Shown here: piece by piece, positions 1 to 5,412 of the stretch
How positions within the stretch are numbered: position 1 is the first letter of the stretch
Layout: each line of letters starts with the position of its first letter
Assembly (NCBI GenBank): GCA_035513175.1
Contig: DATKCN010000239.1
Span: 1-5,635 of the forward strand
From: DATKCN01 sp035513175
GTDB lineage: Bacteria; Chloroflexota; Chloroflexia; Thermomicrobiales; CFX8
Reading direction: 5' to 3'
DNA length: 5,635 nt
The notes under the pieces: generated by a model
What the model was told of the DNA's origin: nothing
Database searches by the model: none
The model's input: only the letters and a program-made list of their open reading frames with translations
Made by a program: the position numbers and the translations under genes

Positions 1-173
1 AGCAGATCTTCCAGTGGGACGGCGTCGGCCAGCTACTCGTTACCGCCATCAACAGCCGCGACTTTCCGGTCGTCCAGGCGGCCGTTTTCATCATCGCCGC
101 CAGCTTCGTCATGATCAATCTCGTCGTCGACATCCTGTACACGTGGCTCGATCCGCGGGTAAAGCTGTCGTGA
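1..173 (+). CDS. DppB-type ABC transporter permease, C-terminal end (partial)
   Basis: This is the 3' end of an inner-membrane permease subunit of a peptide/nickel-type (Dpp/Opp) ABC importer; the start lies left of the window and the first whole codon is at base 3. The 56 visible residues hold the family-typical tail: a short stretch reading GQLLVTAINSRDFPVVQAAV, a hydrophobic last membrane segment (FIIAASFVMINLVVDILY) and the terminal YTWLDPRVKLS, matching the usual Y-x-x-x-DPR ending of DppB proteins. The TGA stop is followed after 39 bases by a DppC-type permease on the same strand, the standard dppB-dppC order, so the two are very probably co-transcribed and form a heterodimeric channel. 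Substrate cannot be inferred from this fragment. Family call is firm; the exact subfamily is not. Confidence 0.88.
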   Translation, partial: QIFQWDGVGQLLVTAINSRDFPVVQAAVFIIAASFVMINLVVDILYTWLDPRVKLS

Positions 174-203
174 CGGCGCGACGTCGGAACCCGGAGCGAG
201 TTC

Positions 204-209
204 GGAGGG
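204..209 (+). promoter_or_regulatory. Ribosome binding site of the DppC-type permease
   Basis: GGAGGG ends three bases before the ATG at 213. The spacing is short, but this is the only purine-rich site near the start, and the protein begins with a normal cytoplasmic N-terminus, so the start is supported. Confidence 0.55.
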
Positions 210-212
210 CTG

Positions 213-1181
213 ATGGCTGAGCAGAGCACCGAAATACCGCGAGCGTCAACCCTTGAAGGAGCGTTCGCCGAAGTGCGCGCGCGGCAGTCACCGGCGCGCC
301 GCGCGTTGCGCATGCTCAGGAAGAATCGCCTCGGCGTCATTGGCATGGTGATCCTGCTCGTCGTCGCGCTTGCGGCGGTCTTCGCGCCAATCATCGCCCC
401 GTACGATGTCAATCAGCCAGGGCAGCTCACCAAGCGGCTCCACTGTCCGGCGTTCACGAGCTGTCCGCGTTATGGGACCGATCAGACGATCGACGGCTCG
501 ACCGAACACGTCCTTGGCACCGACCAGCTGGGCCGGGACATCCTGACGCGCATCATCTACGGGGCCCGCGTGTCGCTCATCGTCGGCCTGACAGCCGTCC
601 TCATTGGCGCGGGGTTTGGATTGGCGCTCGGCCTGTTTTCCGGATACTACGGCGGCTGGCTGGACTCCCTGCTCATGCGCATCGGCGACATCTTCCTCGC
701 CTTCCCCTATCTGCTGCTCGCGATCGCGGTCGTGGCGGTGCTGGGAGGCGGGCTGATGAACGTCATCATCGTGCTCGCGATCGCGATCTGGGTGCCGTTT
801 GCGCGCATCACGCGCGGGTCGGTGCTGTCCGCCAAGACCCAGGAGTACATCGTCGCTGCCCGGGCCATCGGCGTGCACGACTCATCGCTGCTCGTCAAGC
901 ATCTGCTGCCCAACGTTGTCACCCCGATCATTGTCTACGGCACCTTCGCCGTCGCCGCCACGATCATCGCGGAGGCGGGCCTGTCGTTCCTCGGTCTGGG
1001 CGTTGGCGGCACCCGTCCAACGTGGGGCAACATGCTCGCGGATGGCCGGAACTACATCGCGACCGCCTGGTGGCTCGCGACGATTCCTGGCGTCGCGATC
1101 ATGCTGACCGTGCTGTCGATCAATCTGATCGGCGACTGGCTGCGCGACGTGCTCGACCCGCGGCTGCGCAACATCGAGTAG
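213..1181 (+). CDS. DppC-type ABC transporter permease
   Basis: Second inner-membrane permease of a peptide/nickel-type ABC importer, 322 residues, close to the usual DppC length of about 280-320. In order: a basic cytoplasmic N-terminus with the OppC_N-like stretch around residues 27-42; first membrane segment about 42-63 ending in the typical APYD; an extracytoplasmic loop; the family signature LGTDQLGRDILTRIIYGAR at about 101-119; several further membrane segments; the EAA loop that docks on the ATPase (EYIVAARAIG at 211-220, continuing to HLLPN at 230-234); EAGLSFLGLG at 254-263; P-T-W-G-N at 269-273; and the terminal DPRLRN. The loop between APYD and LGTDQLGRD is some 15 residues longer than in typical members by my recollection and carries two cysteines (C78, C84). 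It is preceded by the DppB-type gene; ATPase and binding-protein genes must lie outside. Possible substrates include peptides, opines, glycosides or amino-sugar compounds. Confidence 0.95.
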   Translation: MAEQSTEIPRASTLEGAFAEVRARQSPARRALRMLRKNRLGVIGMVILLVVALAAVFAPIIAPYDVNQPGQLTKRLHCPAFTSCPRYGTDQTIDGSTEHVLGTDQLGRDILTRIIYGARVSLIVGLTAVLIGAGFGLALGLFSGYYGGWLDSLLMRIGDIFLAFPYLLLAIAVVAVLGGGLMNVIIVLAIAIWVPFARITRGSVLSAKTQEYIVAARAIGVHDSSLLVKHLLPNVVTPIIVYGTFAVAATIIAEAGLSFLGLGVGGTRPTWGNMLADGRNYIATAWWLATIPGVAIMLTVLSINLIGDWLRDVLDPRLRNIE

Positions 1182-1186
1182 CCGCG
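1159..1186. terminator. Weak hairpin at the convergent gene junction
   Basis: A 7-base perfect inverted repeat (CGCGGCT at 1159-1165, AGCCGCG at 1180-1186) with a 14-base loop spans the permease stop codon and enters the 12-base gap before the convergent PLP-enzyme gene. It has no T-tract on either side, so intrinsic termination is doubtful. In such GC-rich sequence it may be chance. Confidence 0.2.
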
Positions 1187-1193
1187 CGGGCTC

Positions 1194-2339
1194 TCAGCCA
1201 GCTCCGGTATTCAAGGCCGCCCGCAGCGCCGCGGAGATCACGTGCGCCTGCCCTTCGAGCAGGCAATGCGTGTGAATCTCCAGCCCACTCGCGTTCGCGT
1301 TGACGTGCACCGACGGCGACCCCAGCGTCAACAGCGTCTGCACGGCTGCCGGGTCCCAGGCGCCGTTGCGCGGGCGCGCCAGCACAACCGGCGCGGGGTA
1401 GCGAGCCTGATCCGCGATGATGTCGCAGTCGACATCCGGGTGGCTGGCGATCCCTTCCCAGATCACGTCTGCCCACTCCCGTTGCGTCTGAAACTCCTGC
1501 TCGTGGTCGTGGCTCATGAATCGTTCGAGCGCCACGTACAATCCGGCCATTGCTTCCTTGCTCACCTTCATGCCCCGGCCAATCGCCCCGTTTGGCGCGC
1601 CATTGGCCGCCGCTGCAGCGATGAGGTCGCGACGTCCGGCCAGCAAGCCGCTGTCCTGAGGTCCACGGATGCCCTTCCCGCCACTGTAGATCGCCAGATC
1701 CGCCCCCCAGGCAATCCAGCGTTGCAGGTGGCTCACCGGCGGCAACGTCGACGCGGCGTCGACGATCACGGGCACGTCGTGGCGCCGCGCGATCTCCACC
1801 ACTGTCGCGAAGTCGAGCGCGCCGGACCCCACCGATGGCGAATCCACGAAGGCAACCGCCGCGGTGCGCTCATTGATCGCGGTCTCCAGTTCCCAGGCAT
1901 GCGTGCCGTTCGGGATGCCGATCTCAACCAGACGCGCTCCGGGCGCGCGGAACATCTGGTCATAGTTGATCCGATGCGCGCGGTGGATGATGACCTCGTT
2001 TGGCATCCCGTCCGAGTCCGGCAGCCGCTTGATCTTAACCGGATCGGTCCCGGTCATGCAGGCCGCAACCGCCAGCAGCATCCCGGCAGCAGACCCGGCC
2101 GTTACATAGCCCGCTTCCGCCCCGGTGCATCGAGCGATCAGCTCTCCGACGGCCGCGTTCAGCTCCTCGATCACGACGTAGCCGTTCGAGGCTTCGATCA
2201 TCGCCTCGACTACCTCAGGCGGCATCAGCGTTCCGCCCACCGCCGTCGTCGCCGCTCGCGCGTTGACGATCGTGCGCACCCCGATGCGGTTATAGACGCT
2301 CGTCGTCCCTCGTCCCGCTCCTGTAATCGTGTCGACCAT
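1194..2339 (-). CDS. SelA/DgaE-like PLP-dependent enzyme (paralogue A)
   Basis: A fold-type I pyridoxal-phosphate enzyme of the superfamily containing L-seryl-tRNA(Sec) selenium transferase (SelA) and D-glucosaminate-6-phosphate ammonia-lyase (DgaE). It is 381 residues from the chosen ATG at 2339. Visible landmarks: N-terminal IGVRTIVNARAATTAVGGTLMP (about 19-40); EAGYVTAGSAAGM, the cofactor-phosphate loop (75-87); IIHRAHRINYD (117-127); VIVDAAS with D194, the aspartate expected to pair with the PLP ring nitrogen; YSGGKGIRGPQ with K222, the expected Schiff-base lysine; and GRGMKVSKE (255-261). True SelA is about 450-470 residues with an N-terminal tRNA-binding domain, absent here, so selenocysteine synthesis is unlikely; a lyase, racemase or aldolase on an amino acid or amino-sugar acid is more likely. 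An in-frame ATG at 2378 would add 13 residues but lacks a ribosome binding site, whereas 2339 has a very good one. It is convergent with the permease and divergent from the RraA-family gene. The family call is firm and the substrate unknown. Confidence 0.88.
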   Translation of the reverse strand: MVDTITGAGRGTTSVYNRIGVRTIVNARAATTAVGGTLMPPEVVEAMIEASNGYVVIEELNAAVGELIARCTGAEAGYVTAGSAAGMLLAVAACMTGTDPVKIKRLPDSDGMPNEVIIHRAHRINYDQMFRAPGARLVEIGIPNGTHAWELETAINERTAAVAFVDSPSVGSGALDFATVVEIARRHDVPVIVDAASTLPPVSHLQRWIAWGADLAIYSGGKGIRGPQDSGLLAGRRDLIAAAAANGAPNGAIGRGMKVSKEAMAGLYVALERFMSHDHEQEFQTQREWADVIWEGIASHPDVDCDIIADQARYPAPVVLARPRNGAWDPAAVQTLLTLGSPSVHVNANASGLEIHTHCLLEGQAHVISAALRAALNTGAG

Positions 2340-2347
2340 CTGCTCGA

Positions 2348-2354
2348 TCCTCCC
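2348..2354 (-). promoter_or_regulatory. Ribosome binding site deciding the start of paralogue A
   Basis: On the minus strand GGGAGGA is followed by 8 bases and then the ATG at 2339, an ideal spacing. The upstream in-frame ATG codons at 2378 and 2375 have only pyrimidine- and CG-rich sequence ahead of them. This supports a start at 2339 over 2378. Confidence 0.7.
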
Positions 2355-2396
2355 GTGTGCCTTGCTCCACGTCATCATCGCCGGGGGTACGCGTGG

Positions 2397-2424
2397 ATCG
2401 TAACAGAGGCTATAGTGTCTTCAA
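2397..2424 (-). promoter_or_regulatory. Candidate sigma70-type promoter for paralogue A
   Basis: Minus strand: TTGAAG (2424-2419) as -35, a 16-base spacer, and TACGAT (2402-2397) as -10, each matching the consensus at four of six positions. Transcription would begin near 2390, giving a leader of about 50 bases before the ATG at 2339. It lies in the 127-base divergent region, the only place where a promoter for this gene is expected. Found by eye; assumes a consensus like that of E. coli. Confidence 0.4.
2411..2416 (+). promoter_or_regulatory. Possible -10 element for the RraA-family gene
   Basis: TATAGT matches the -10 consensus at five of six positions and lies about 50 bases before the ATG at 2467, but no acceptable -35 hexamer stands 15-18 bases upstream. 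It lies inside the candidate promoter of the opposite strand, so if both are real the two transcripts would compete for the same DNA. Confidence 0.25.
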
Positions 2425-2452
2425 GTACCACGCACGTCCGAACAGACGAAAT

Positions 2453-2458
2453 GGGGGG
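2453..2458 (+). promoter_or_regulatory. Ribosome binding site of the RraA-family gene
   Basis: A run of six G (GGGGGG) with 8 bases to the ATG at 2467 can pair with the CCUCC anti-Shine-Dalgarno only in part, by G-U pairing, but it is the only purine-rich site in range. The ATG at 2451 is in another frame and is not the start. Confidence 0.45.
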
Positions 2459-2466
2459 CTGCCTGT

Positions 2467-3192
2467 ATGACGGAACGACCGACCGGTTATCTCTCGCCCG
2501 AGGCGCTCGACGCCTACAAACGCGTCAGCACCGCGACAATCACGACGCAGCTCATGAAGCGCGGATTCCGCAATACCTACCTCGCGAGCGTGCGTCCCGT
2601 CCGGCCGGAGCTGCGCATGGTCGGATACGCCTTCACGCTACGCTACGGACCGATGCGCGAGGACCTCGACTTCGCTGACTATGACAACACGACCAATGTC
2701 CAGCGCATCGCCATTGAGTCGGTCGGACCAGGCGACGTGCTGGTCATTGACGCGCGCAACGATGTCCAGGCTGCCACCATAGGCAACATTCTGGCCACGC
2801 GCATGATGATGCGCGGCGCGGCCGGCATCGTCTCGGACGGCGCGTTTCGGGACACGTCGGCGTTCCGCGACATCAACATTCCAAGCTACTGCCGCGCGAC
2901 CCATCAGACACAAAGCTCCGCCCGGCATCACCCAATCGACCTCAACACGCCCATCGGCTGCGCGAACGTGCTGGTGATCCCTGGCGATGTCGTCGTCGGC
3001 GACGCGGACGGCGTCGTGATCGTGCCGCGCGCCGTCGCCGAGGACGTTGCGTTCGGCTCACTCGACCAGGAGCTCAAAGAGGACTTCGTCCTGCGGAAGA
3101 TTGAGGCTGGCTCCAGCATCGTCGGCGTCTACCCACCGGGGCCGGACGCGCTGGCCGAGTTCGAGCAGCAGCGCAGGCGACAGGACTGCTGA
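2467..3192 (+). CDS. RraA / HMG-aldolase family protein
   Basis: A 241-residue member of the RraA-like fold, which includes the regulator of RNase E activity (E. coli RraA, about 160 residues) and class II pyruvate aldolases such as 4-hydroxy-4-methyl-2-oxoglutarate / 4-carboxy-4-hydroxy-2-oxoadipate aldolase. Visible: STATITTQLMKRG (21-33), near the usual start of the fold; GDVLVIDA (89-96); GNILATRMMMRGAAGIVSDG (106-125); SDGAFRDT with R128 and D129, the Arg-Asp pair that in characterised aldolases binds pyruvate and the divalent metal; HHPIDLNTPIGC (154-165); and the signature PGDVVVGDADGVVIVP (172-187). A C-terminal helix and tail (about 194-241) contain EDFVLRKIEAG. Length and the intact RD pair favour an enzyme (aldolase or decarboxylase) over an RNase E regulator; older annotations often call such proteins 'demethylmenaquinone methyltransferase', which is misleading. 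It is divergent from paralogue A and convergent (26-base gap) with the creatininase-family gene, and probably serves the same pathway. Substrate unknown. Confidence 0.9.
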   Translation: MTERPTGYLSPEALDAYKRVSTATITTQLMKRGFRNTYLASVRPVRPELRMVGYAFTLRYGPMREDLDFADYDNTTNVQRIAIESVGPGDVLVIDARNDVQAATIGNILATRMMMRGAAGIVSDGAFRDTSAFRDINIPSYCRATHQTQSSARHHPIDLNTPIGCANVLVIPGDVVVGDADGVVIVPRAVAEDVAFGSLDQELKEDFVLRKIEAGSSIVGVYPPGPDALAEFEQQRRRQDC

Positions 3193-3218
3193 GCGCCTCT
3201 TTCCACCGCCGGAGCGCG

Positions 3219-4052
3219 CTACGGACAGTGCGACCCGAACTCGCGATAGCCGCGCACCGGCTGCTCGTGGTACTCGCGGCACACCTTTACCAGCATGTCG
3301 CGGGCGGCGGTGAACAGCCGTTCGCCTTTGGCCGCCGAGGCGGGCGACGGGTCGCCGTGCACGCCGTGCTCCCGCTCCTTGCGGCGTTCCGGGAAGCCGG
3401 TAAATGCGCGCACCTCGGCGGAAAAGCCGGGGCGCTCGGCATCCGCTACCGCCCGCTCGCGGTCAATCAGCGAGGGACGCAGGAACAGTTGCAGCGAAGT
3501 CTCCCATTCGCCGCCGTGCCCGATGAATCCGAAGTCGTGATCCGCCCCCTCGTTCAGCACCTGCATCGCCATCTCCCAGAAGGTGATCGGCAGCACCCAG
3601 ATATCGTCCTCCGCCAGCTTGATTGAGATCACGCGGCAGATGTCGCGATTGCCGCCGTGCCCGTTGACGAGGATGACCCGCTTGAACCCGTTCGCCCAGA
3701 TGCTGCGGCAGATGTCGGACACCAGCGCGATGAATGTCTCGACGCTCAAGGTAATCGTCCCGACCTCGCCCATGTTGTAGTGCGTCAACCCGCTCCAGAC
3801 CGGCGGCGCGACAATCACTGGGAAGTCGTCGATCGCCCGCGCCGTCTCAACCGCGAGCGCCTGTGTGTGGCTGATGTCGACGTCCATCGGGCAGTGCGGT
3901 CCGTGCTGTTCGACCGACCCGACCGGCACGATGACGACCGGATCGCGCTCCAGCGCGGCCAGCAGCTCGTGTCGCCACATCTCCTGCCAGTGGATGGTCT
4001 TGCCGCCCGACACGCGCTGTCCCGCGCCGAAGACCGATGCGTCCGAGATCAT
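3219..4052 (-). CDS. Creatininase-family metal-dependent amidohydrolase
   Basis: A 277-residue cytoplasmic hydrolase of the creatininase fold, whose members cleave linear or cyclic amides (creatinine, formamidopyrimidines, some sugar lactone- or inosose-like rings, peptide tails). Visible: PVGSVEQHGPH (43-53) followed by D59, reproducing the Glu-x-His-...-Asp metal spacing of creatininase (E48, H50, D59); THYNMG (90-95); VNGHGGN (129-135) with the metal or catalytic H132; and HGGEWETS (179-186) with E182. Creatininase itself has NGHYEN with a Glu ligand; here that position is G134, as in many non-creatininase members, where the Glu of the later H-x-G-E motif probably substitutes. This is therefore not a standard creatinine amidohydrolase. 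Near the C-terminus GDPSPASAAKGE (233-244) is the usual G-D-P...A-x-x-G motif. The start at 4052 is fixed by a near-perfect ribosome binding site. It lies 77 bases downstream of paralogue B on the same strand, probably in one operon. Confidence 0.92.
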   Translation of the reverse strand: MISDASVFGAGQRVSGGKTIHWQEMWRHELLAALERDPVVIVPVGSVEQHGPHCPMDVDISHTQALAVETARAIDDFPVIVAPPVWSGLTHYNMGEVGTITLSVETFIALVSDICRSIWANGFKRVILVNGHGGNRDICRVISIKLAEDDIWVLPITFWEMAMQVLNEGADHDFGFIGHGGEWETSLQLFLRPSLIDRERAVADAERPGFSAEVRAFTGFPERRKEREHGVHGDPSPASAAKGERLFTAARDMLVKVCREYHEQPVRGYREFGSHCP

Positions 4053-4059
4053 TTGACTG

Positions 4060-4066
4060 CCTCCTT
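4060..4066 (-). promoter_or_regulatory. Strong ribosome binding site of the creatininase-family gene
   Basis: Minus strand AAGGAGG within an A-rich run (AAAAAGGAGG), 7 bases before the ATG at 4052. It is the strongest translation signal in the window. The 77-base gap before the gene shows no clear promoter or terminator, which fits co-transcription with paralogue B but independent, efficient translation. Confidence 0.75.
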
Positions 4067-4129
4067 TTTGCCCGCGTGGAACCGGGCGGCCGATCCGTCG
4101 GCTCGGGAAGTCTCTACGCGCGATACGAC

Positions 4130-5326
4130 CTAGCGCAGCAACGATGTCAGTCGCTCCGCGACGATGCGCTCCTCGCCCGGCTTCATGGCGGACGCCACGA
4201 TTCCGATGGCCCGCAGATGAAGAAAGTTCTGTGAGACGCCAACAGGCTGCTTGTGCTCCATCAGGTCGTTGATCAGATCCTCGACCGACCGCTCGACGAT
4301 CGTCTCGTCTACTGTGATCAACAGCGTTGGGTAGGGTCGCCGCGCGGCCCGGTCGTCGAGCAGTTCCGCGTCGATGCCCGGGATGCCGTCCAGCGCGTCG
4401 CGGATCGCCAGCAGCTGCGACTCATGTGCCCGGCGGTCGGCCGCGTGATCGCGTTCGAGGAACCGCCGCAACGCGACAATCAGCCCCGCGATCTCCTCCT
4501 TCCCCACCTTCATCGGCCGCCCCATGCCATGATGCGGGGGTCCCGGGAGCCTTCCCGAGTCGATGTATCGCTCTCGCCATGTCCAGGTTTCGGGGTAAAC
4601 GTCCATGTCCTGATGTTGCAGCGCGACCGACTCGATGAGATCGGCCCGGCCAACCAGAATGCCCGACGCCTGGGGGCCCCCGATCCCTTTACCGCCACTG
4701 AACGCGACCAGATCGGCGCCCGCCTCAATGAATGTCCGCAGATTCTCGACCGGGGGCAGCGCCCCGGCCGCGTCGACGATGACCGGCACACCGTGACGCT
4801 TCCCGATCGCTGCCAGCTCGTCCAGTGGAACCACGCCCTGATCGTTTCCCACGGCGCACGCAATCGCAGCCGTTCGTTCGCTGATCGCGGCCTCGACCTG
4901 CCATGGCCAGGTGATGCCCTGCCCGGGATACCCCAGGTAGCCGACCTCCAACAGCCGCGCTCCACATAGTCGTAGCGCGTGGGTATACGCGTTGAAGTGT
5001 GCCCGCTGGACGATGATCTCGTCCCGCGCACCCGTGGTGTCTGGCAGCCGGTCCATCGCGGCCACGTCCAGGCCCGCGACGCACGCTGCCGCCCCAATGG
5101 CGAGTCCGGCTGCCGCTCCGGACGTGACGTATCCTGCCTCCGCGCCGGTTACCTCGGCGAGGTATCGCCCGGCAGCTTCTTGCAGTTCATCGATGCGAAA
5201 GCATGCCTGTGCGGCTTCCGCCATCGCCTCGGCAACCTCTGGATGGACCGCGCCGCCGCTCAGGCGCGTGACGGGACCGGCAGCGTTGATGATCGGACGG
5301 ACTCCCAGCGTATCGAAGATGCTCAC
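4130..5326 (-). CDS. SelA/DgaE-like PLP-dependent enzyme (paralogue B)
   Basis: A second fold-type I PLP enzyme of the SelA/DgaE group, 398 residues, clearly paralogous to the product of 1194-2339. Visible: LGVRPIINAAGPVTRLSGGAVHPEV (7-31, split here only by position); EAGYVTSGAAAG (63-74); LPDTTG (94-99) and IIVQRAHFNAY (104-114); VIVDAAGALPPVENLR (182-197) with D185 expected to pair with the PLP ring nitrogen; FSGGKGIGGPQASGILVG (209-226) with K213 as the expected Schiff-base lysine; and HGMGRPMKVGKEEIAGL (266-282). The SelA N-terminal tRNA-binding domain is missing, so this is not selenocysteine synthase. Relative to paralogue A it has about 25 extra residues between the lysine region and the GR-MKV-KE motif (around 235-266, with several W and Y residues). 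The start is GTG at 5326: GGAGG lies 10 bases upstream (5341-5337) and a stop closes the frame further up. It is first gene of a probable operon with the creatininase-family gene. Likely an ammonia-lyase or related carbon-nitrogen chemistry; substrate unknown. Confidence 0.9.
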   Translation of the reverse strand: MSIFDTLGVRPIINAAGPVTRLSGGAVHPEVAEAMAEAAQACFRIDELQEAAGRYLAEVTGAEAGYVTSGAAAGLAIGAAACVAGLDVAAMDRLPDTTGARDEIIVQRAHFNAYTHALRLCGARLLEVGYLGYPGQGITWPWQVEAAISERTAAIACAVGNDQGVVPLDELAAIGKRHGVPVIVDAAGALPPVENLRTFIEAGADLVAFSGGKGIGGPQASGILVGRADLIESVALQHQDMDVYPETWTWRERYIDSGRLPGPPHHGMGRPMKVGKEEIAGLIVALRRFLERDHAADRRAHESQLLAIRDALDGIPGIDAELLDDRAARRPYPTLLITVDETIVERSVEDLINDLMEHKQPVGVSQNFLHLRAIGIVASAMKPGEERIVAERLTSLLR

Positions 5327-5352
5327 GCGCCCCTGGCCTCCGCTGTCTGATC

Positions 5353-5364
5353 GACGCTAACGTC
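5353..5364. promoter_or_regulatory. Near-palindrome, possible operator
   Basis: GACGCTAACGTC is a 12-base inverted repeat (GACG / CGTC around CTAA), one step from the perfect palindrome GACGTTAACGTC. It lies just downstream of the candidate -10 element for paralogue B, near the expected transcription start, where a repressor would block initiation. No regulator gene is in the window, and the site is short enough to arise by chance. Confidence 0.3.
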
Positions 5365-5372
5365 AGGAGCCC

Positions 5373-5400
5373 ATTGTCCAGCAGACCCGCCGTGCGTCAA
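5373..5400 (-). promoter_or_regulatory. Candidate sigma70-type promoter of the paralogue B / creatininase operon
   Basis: Minus strand: TTGACG (5400-5395), five of six matches to the -35 consensus, a 16-base spacer, then GACAAT (5378-5373), four of six matches to the -10. It sits in the 86-base gap after the NlpC/P60 gene and about 45 bases before the GTG start. The spacer equals that of the promoter proposed for paralogue A. Confidence 0.45.
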
Positions 5401-5412
5401 GTGCGCGACATG

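Noticed and set aside
1242..2678. A 478-codon open frame on the plus strand, antisense to paralogue A and running into the RraA-family gene
   Set aside because: Its product is rich in Arg, His and Pro with no recognisable motif, as expected for the antisense shadow of a GC-rich gene; the minus-strand frame carries the full PLP-enzyme signature.
2467..3192. Demethylmenaquinone methyltransferase (MenG)
   Set aside because: This is a historical misannotation of the RraA fold. The protein has no SAM-binding motif and has the RD and GDADGV motifs of the RraA/aldolase family.
3193..3218. Terminator between the convergent RraA-family and creatininase-family genes
   Set aside because: The 26-base gap contains repeated GAGCGC-type words in direct orientation but no stable stem followed by a T-tract on either strand.
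4053..4129. Separate promoter or terminator between paralogue B and the creatininase-family gene
   Set aside because: The 77-base gap is GC-rich, with no convincing -35/-10 pair and no stem with a T-tract; only the ribosome binding site is clear.
4253..4969. A 238-codon plus-strand open frame opposite paralogue B, and similar long frames opposite the permease and the creatininase-family gene
   Set aside because: All show shadow composition and no ribosome binding site or domain, and each lies entirely within a gene with firm family motifs.
1194..5326. Selenocysteine synthesis locus (true selA)
   Set aside because: Both PLP proteins lack the N-terminal tRNA-binding domain and are 60-90 residues shorter than SelA. 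No selB or tRNA-Sec is visible in the window.
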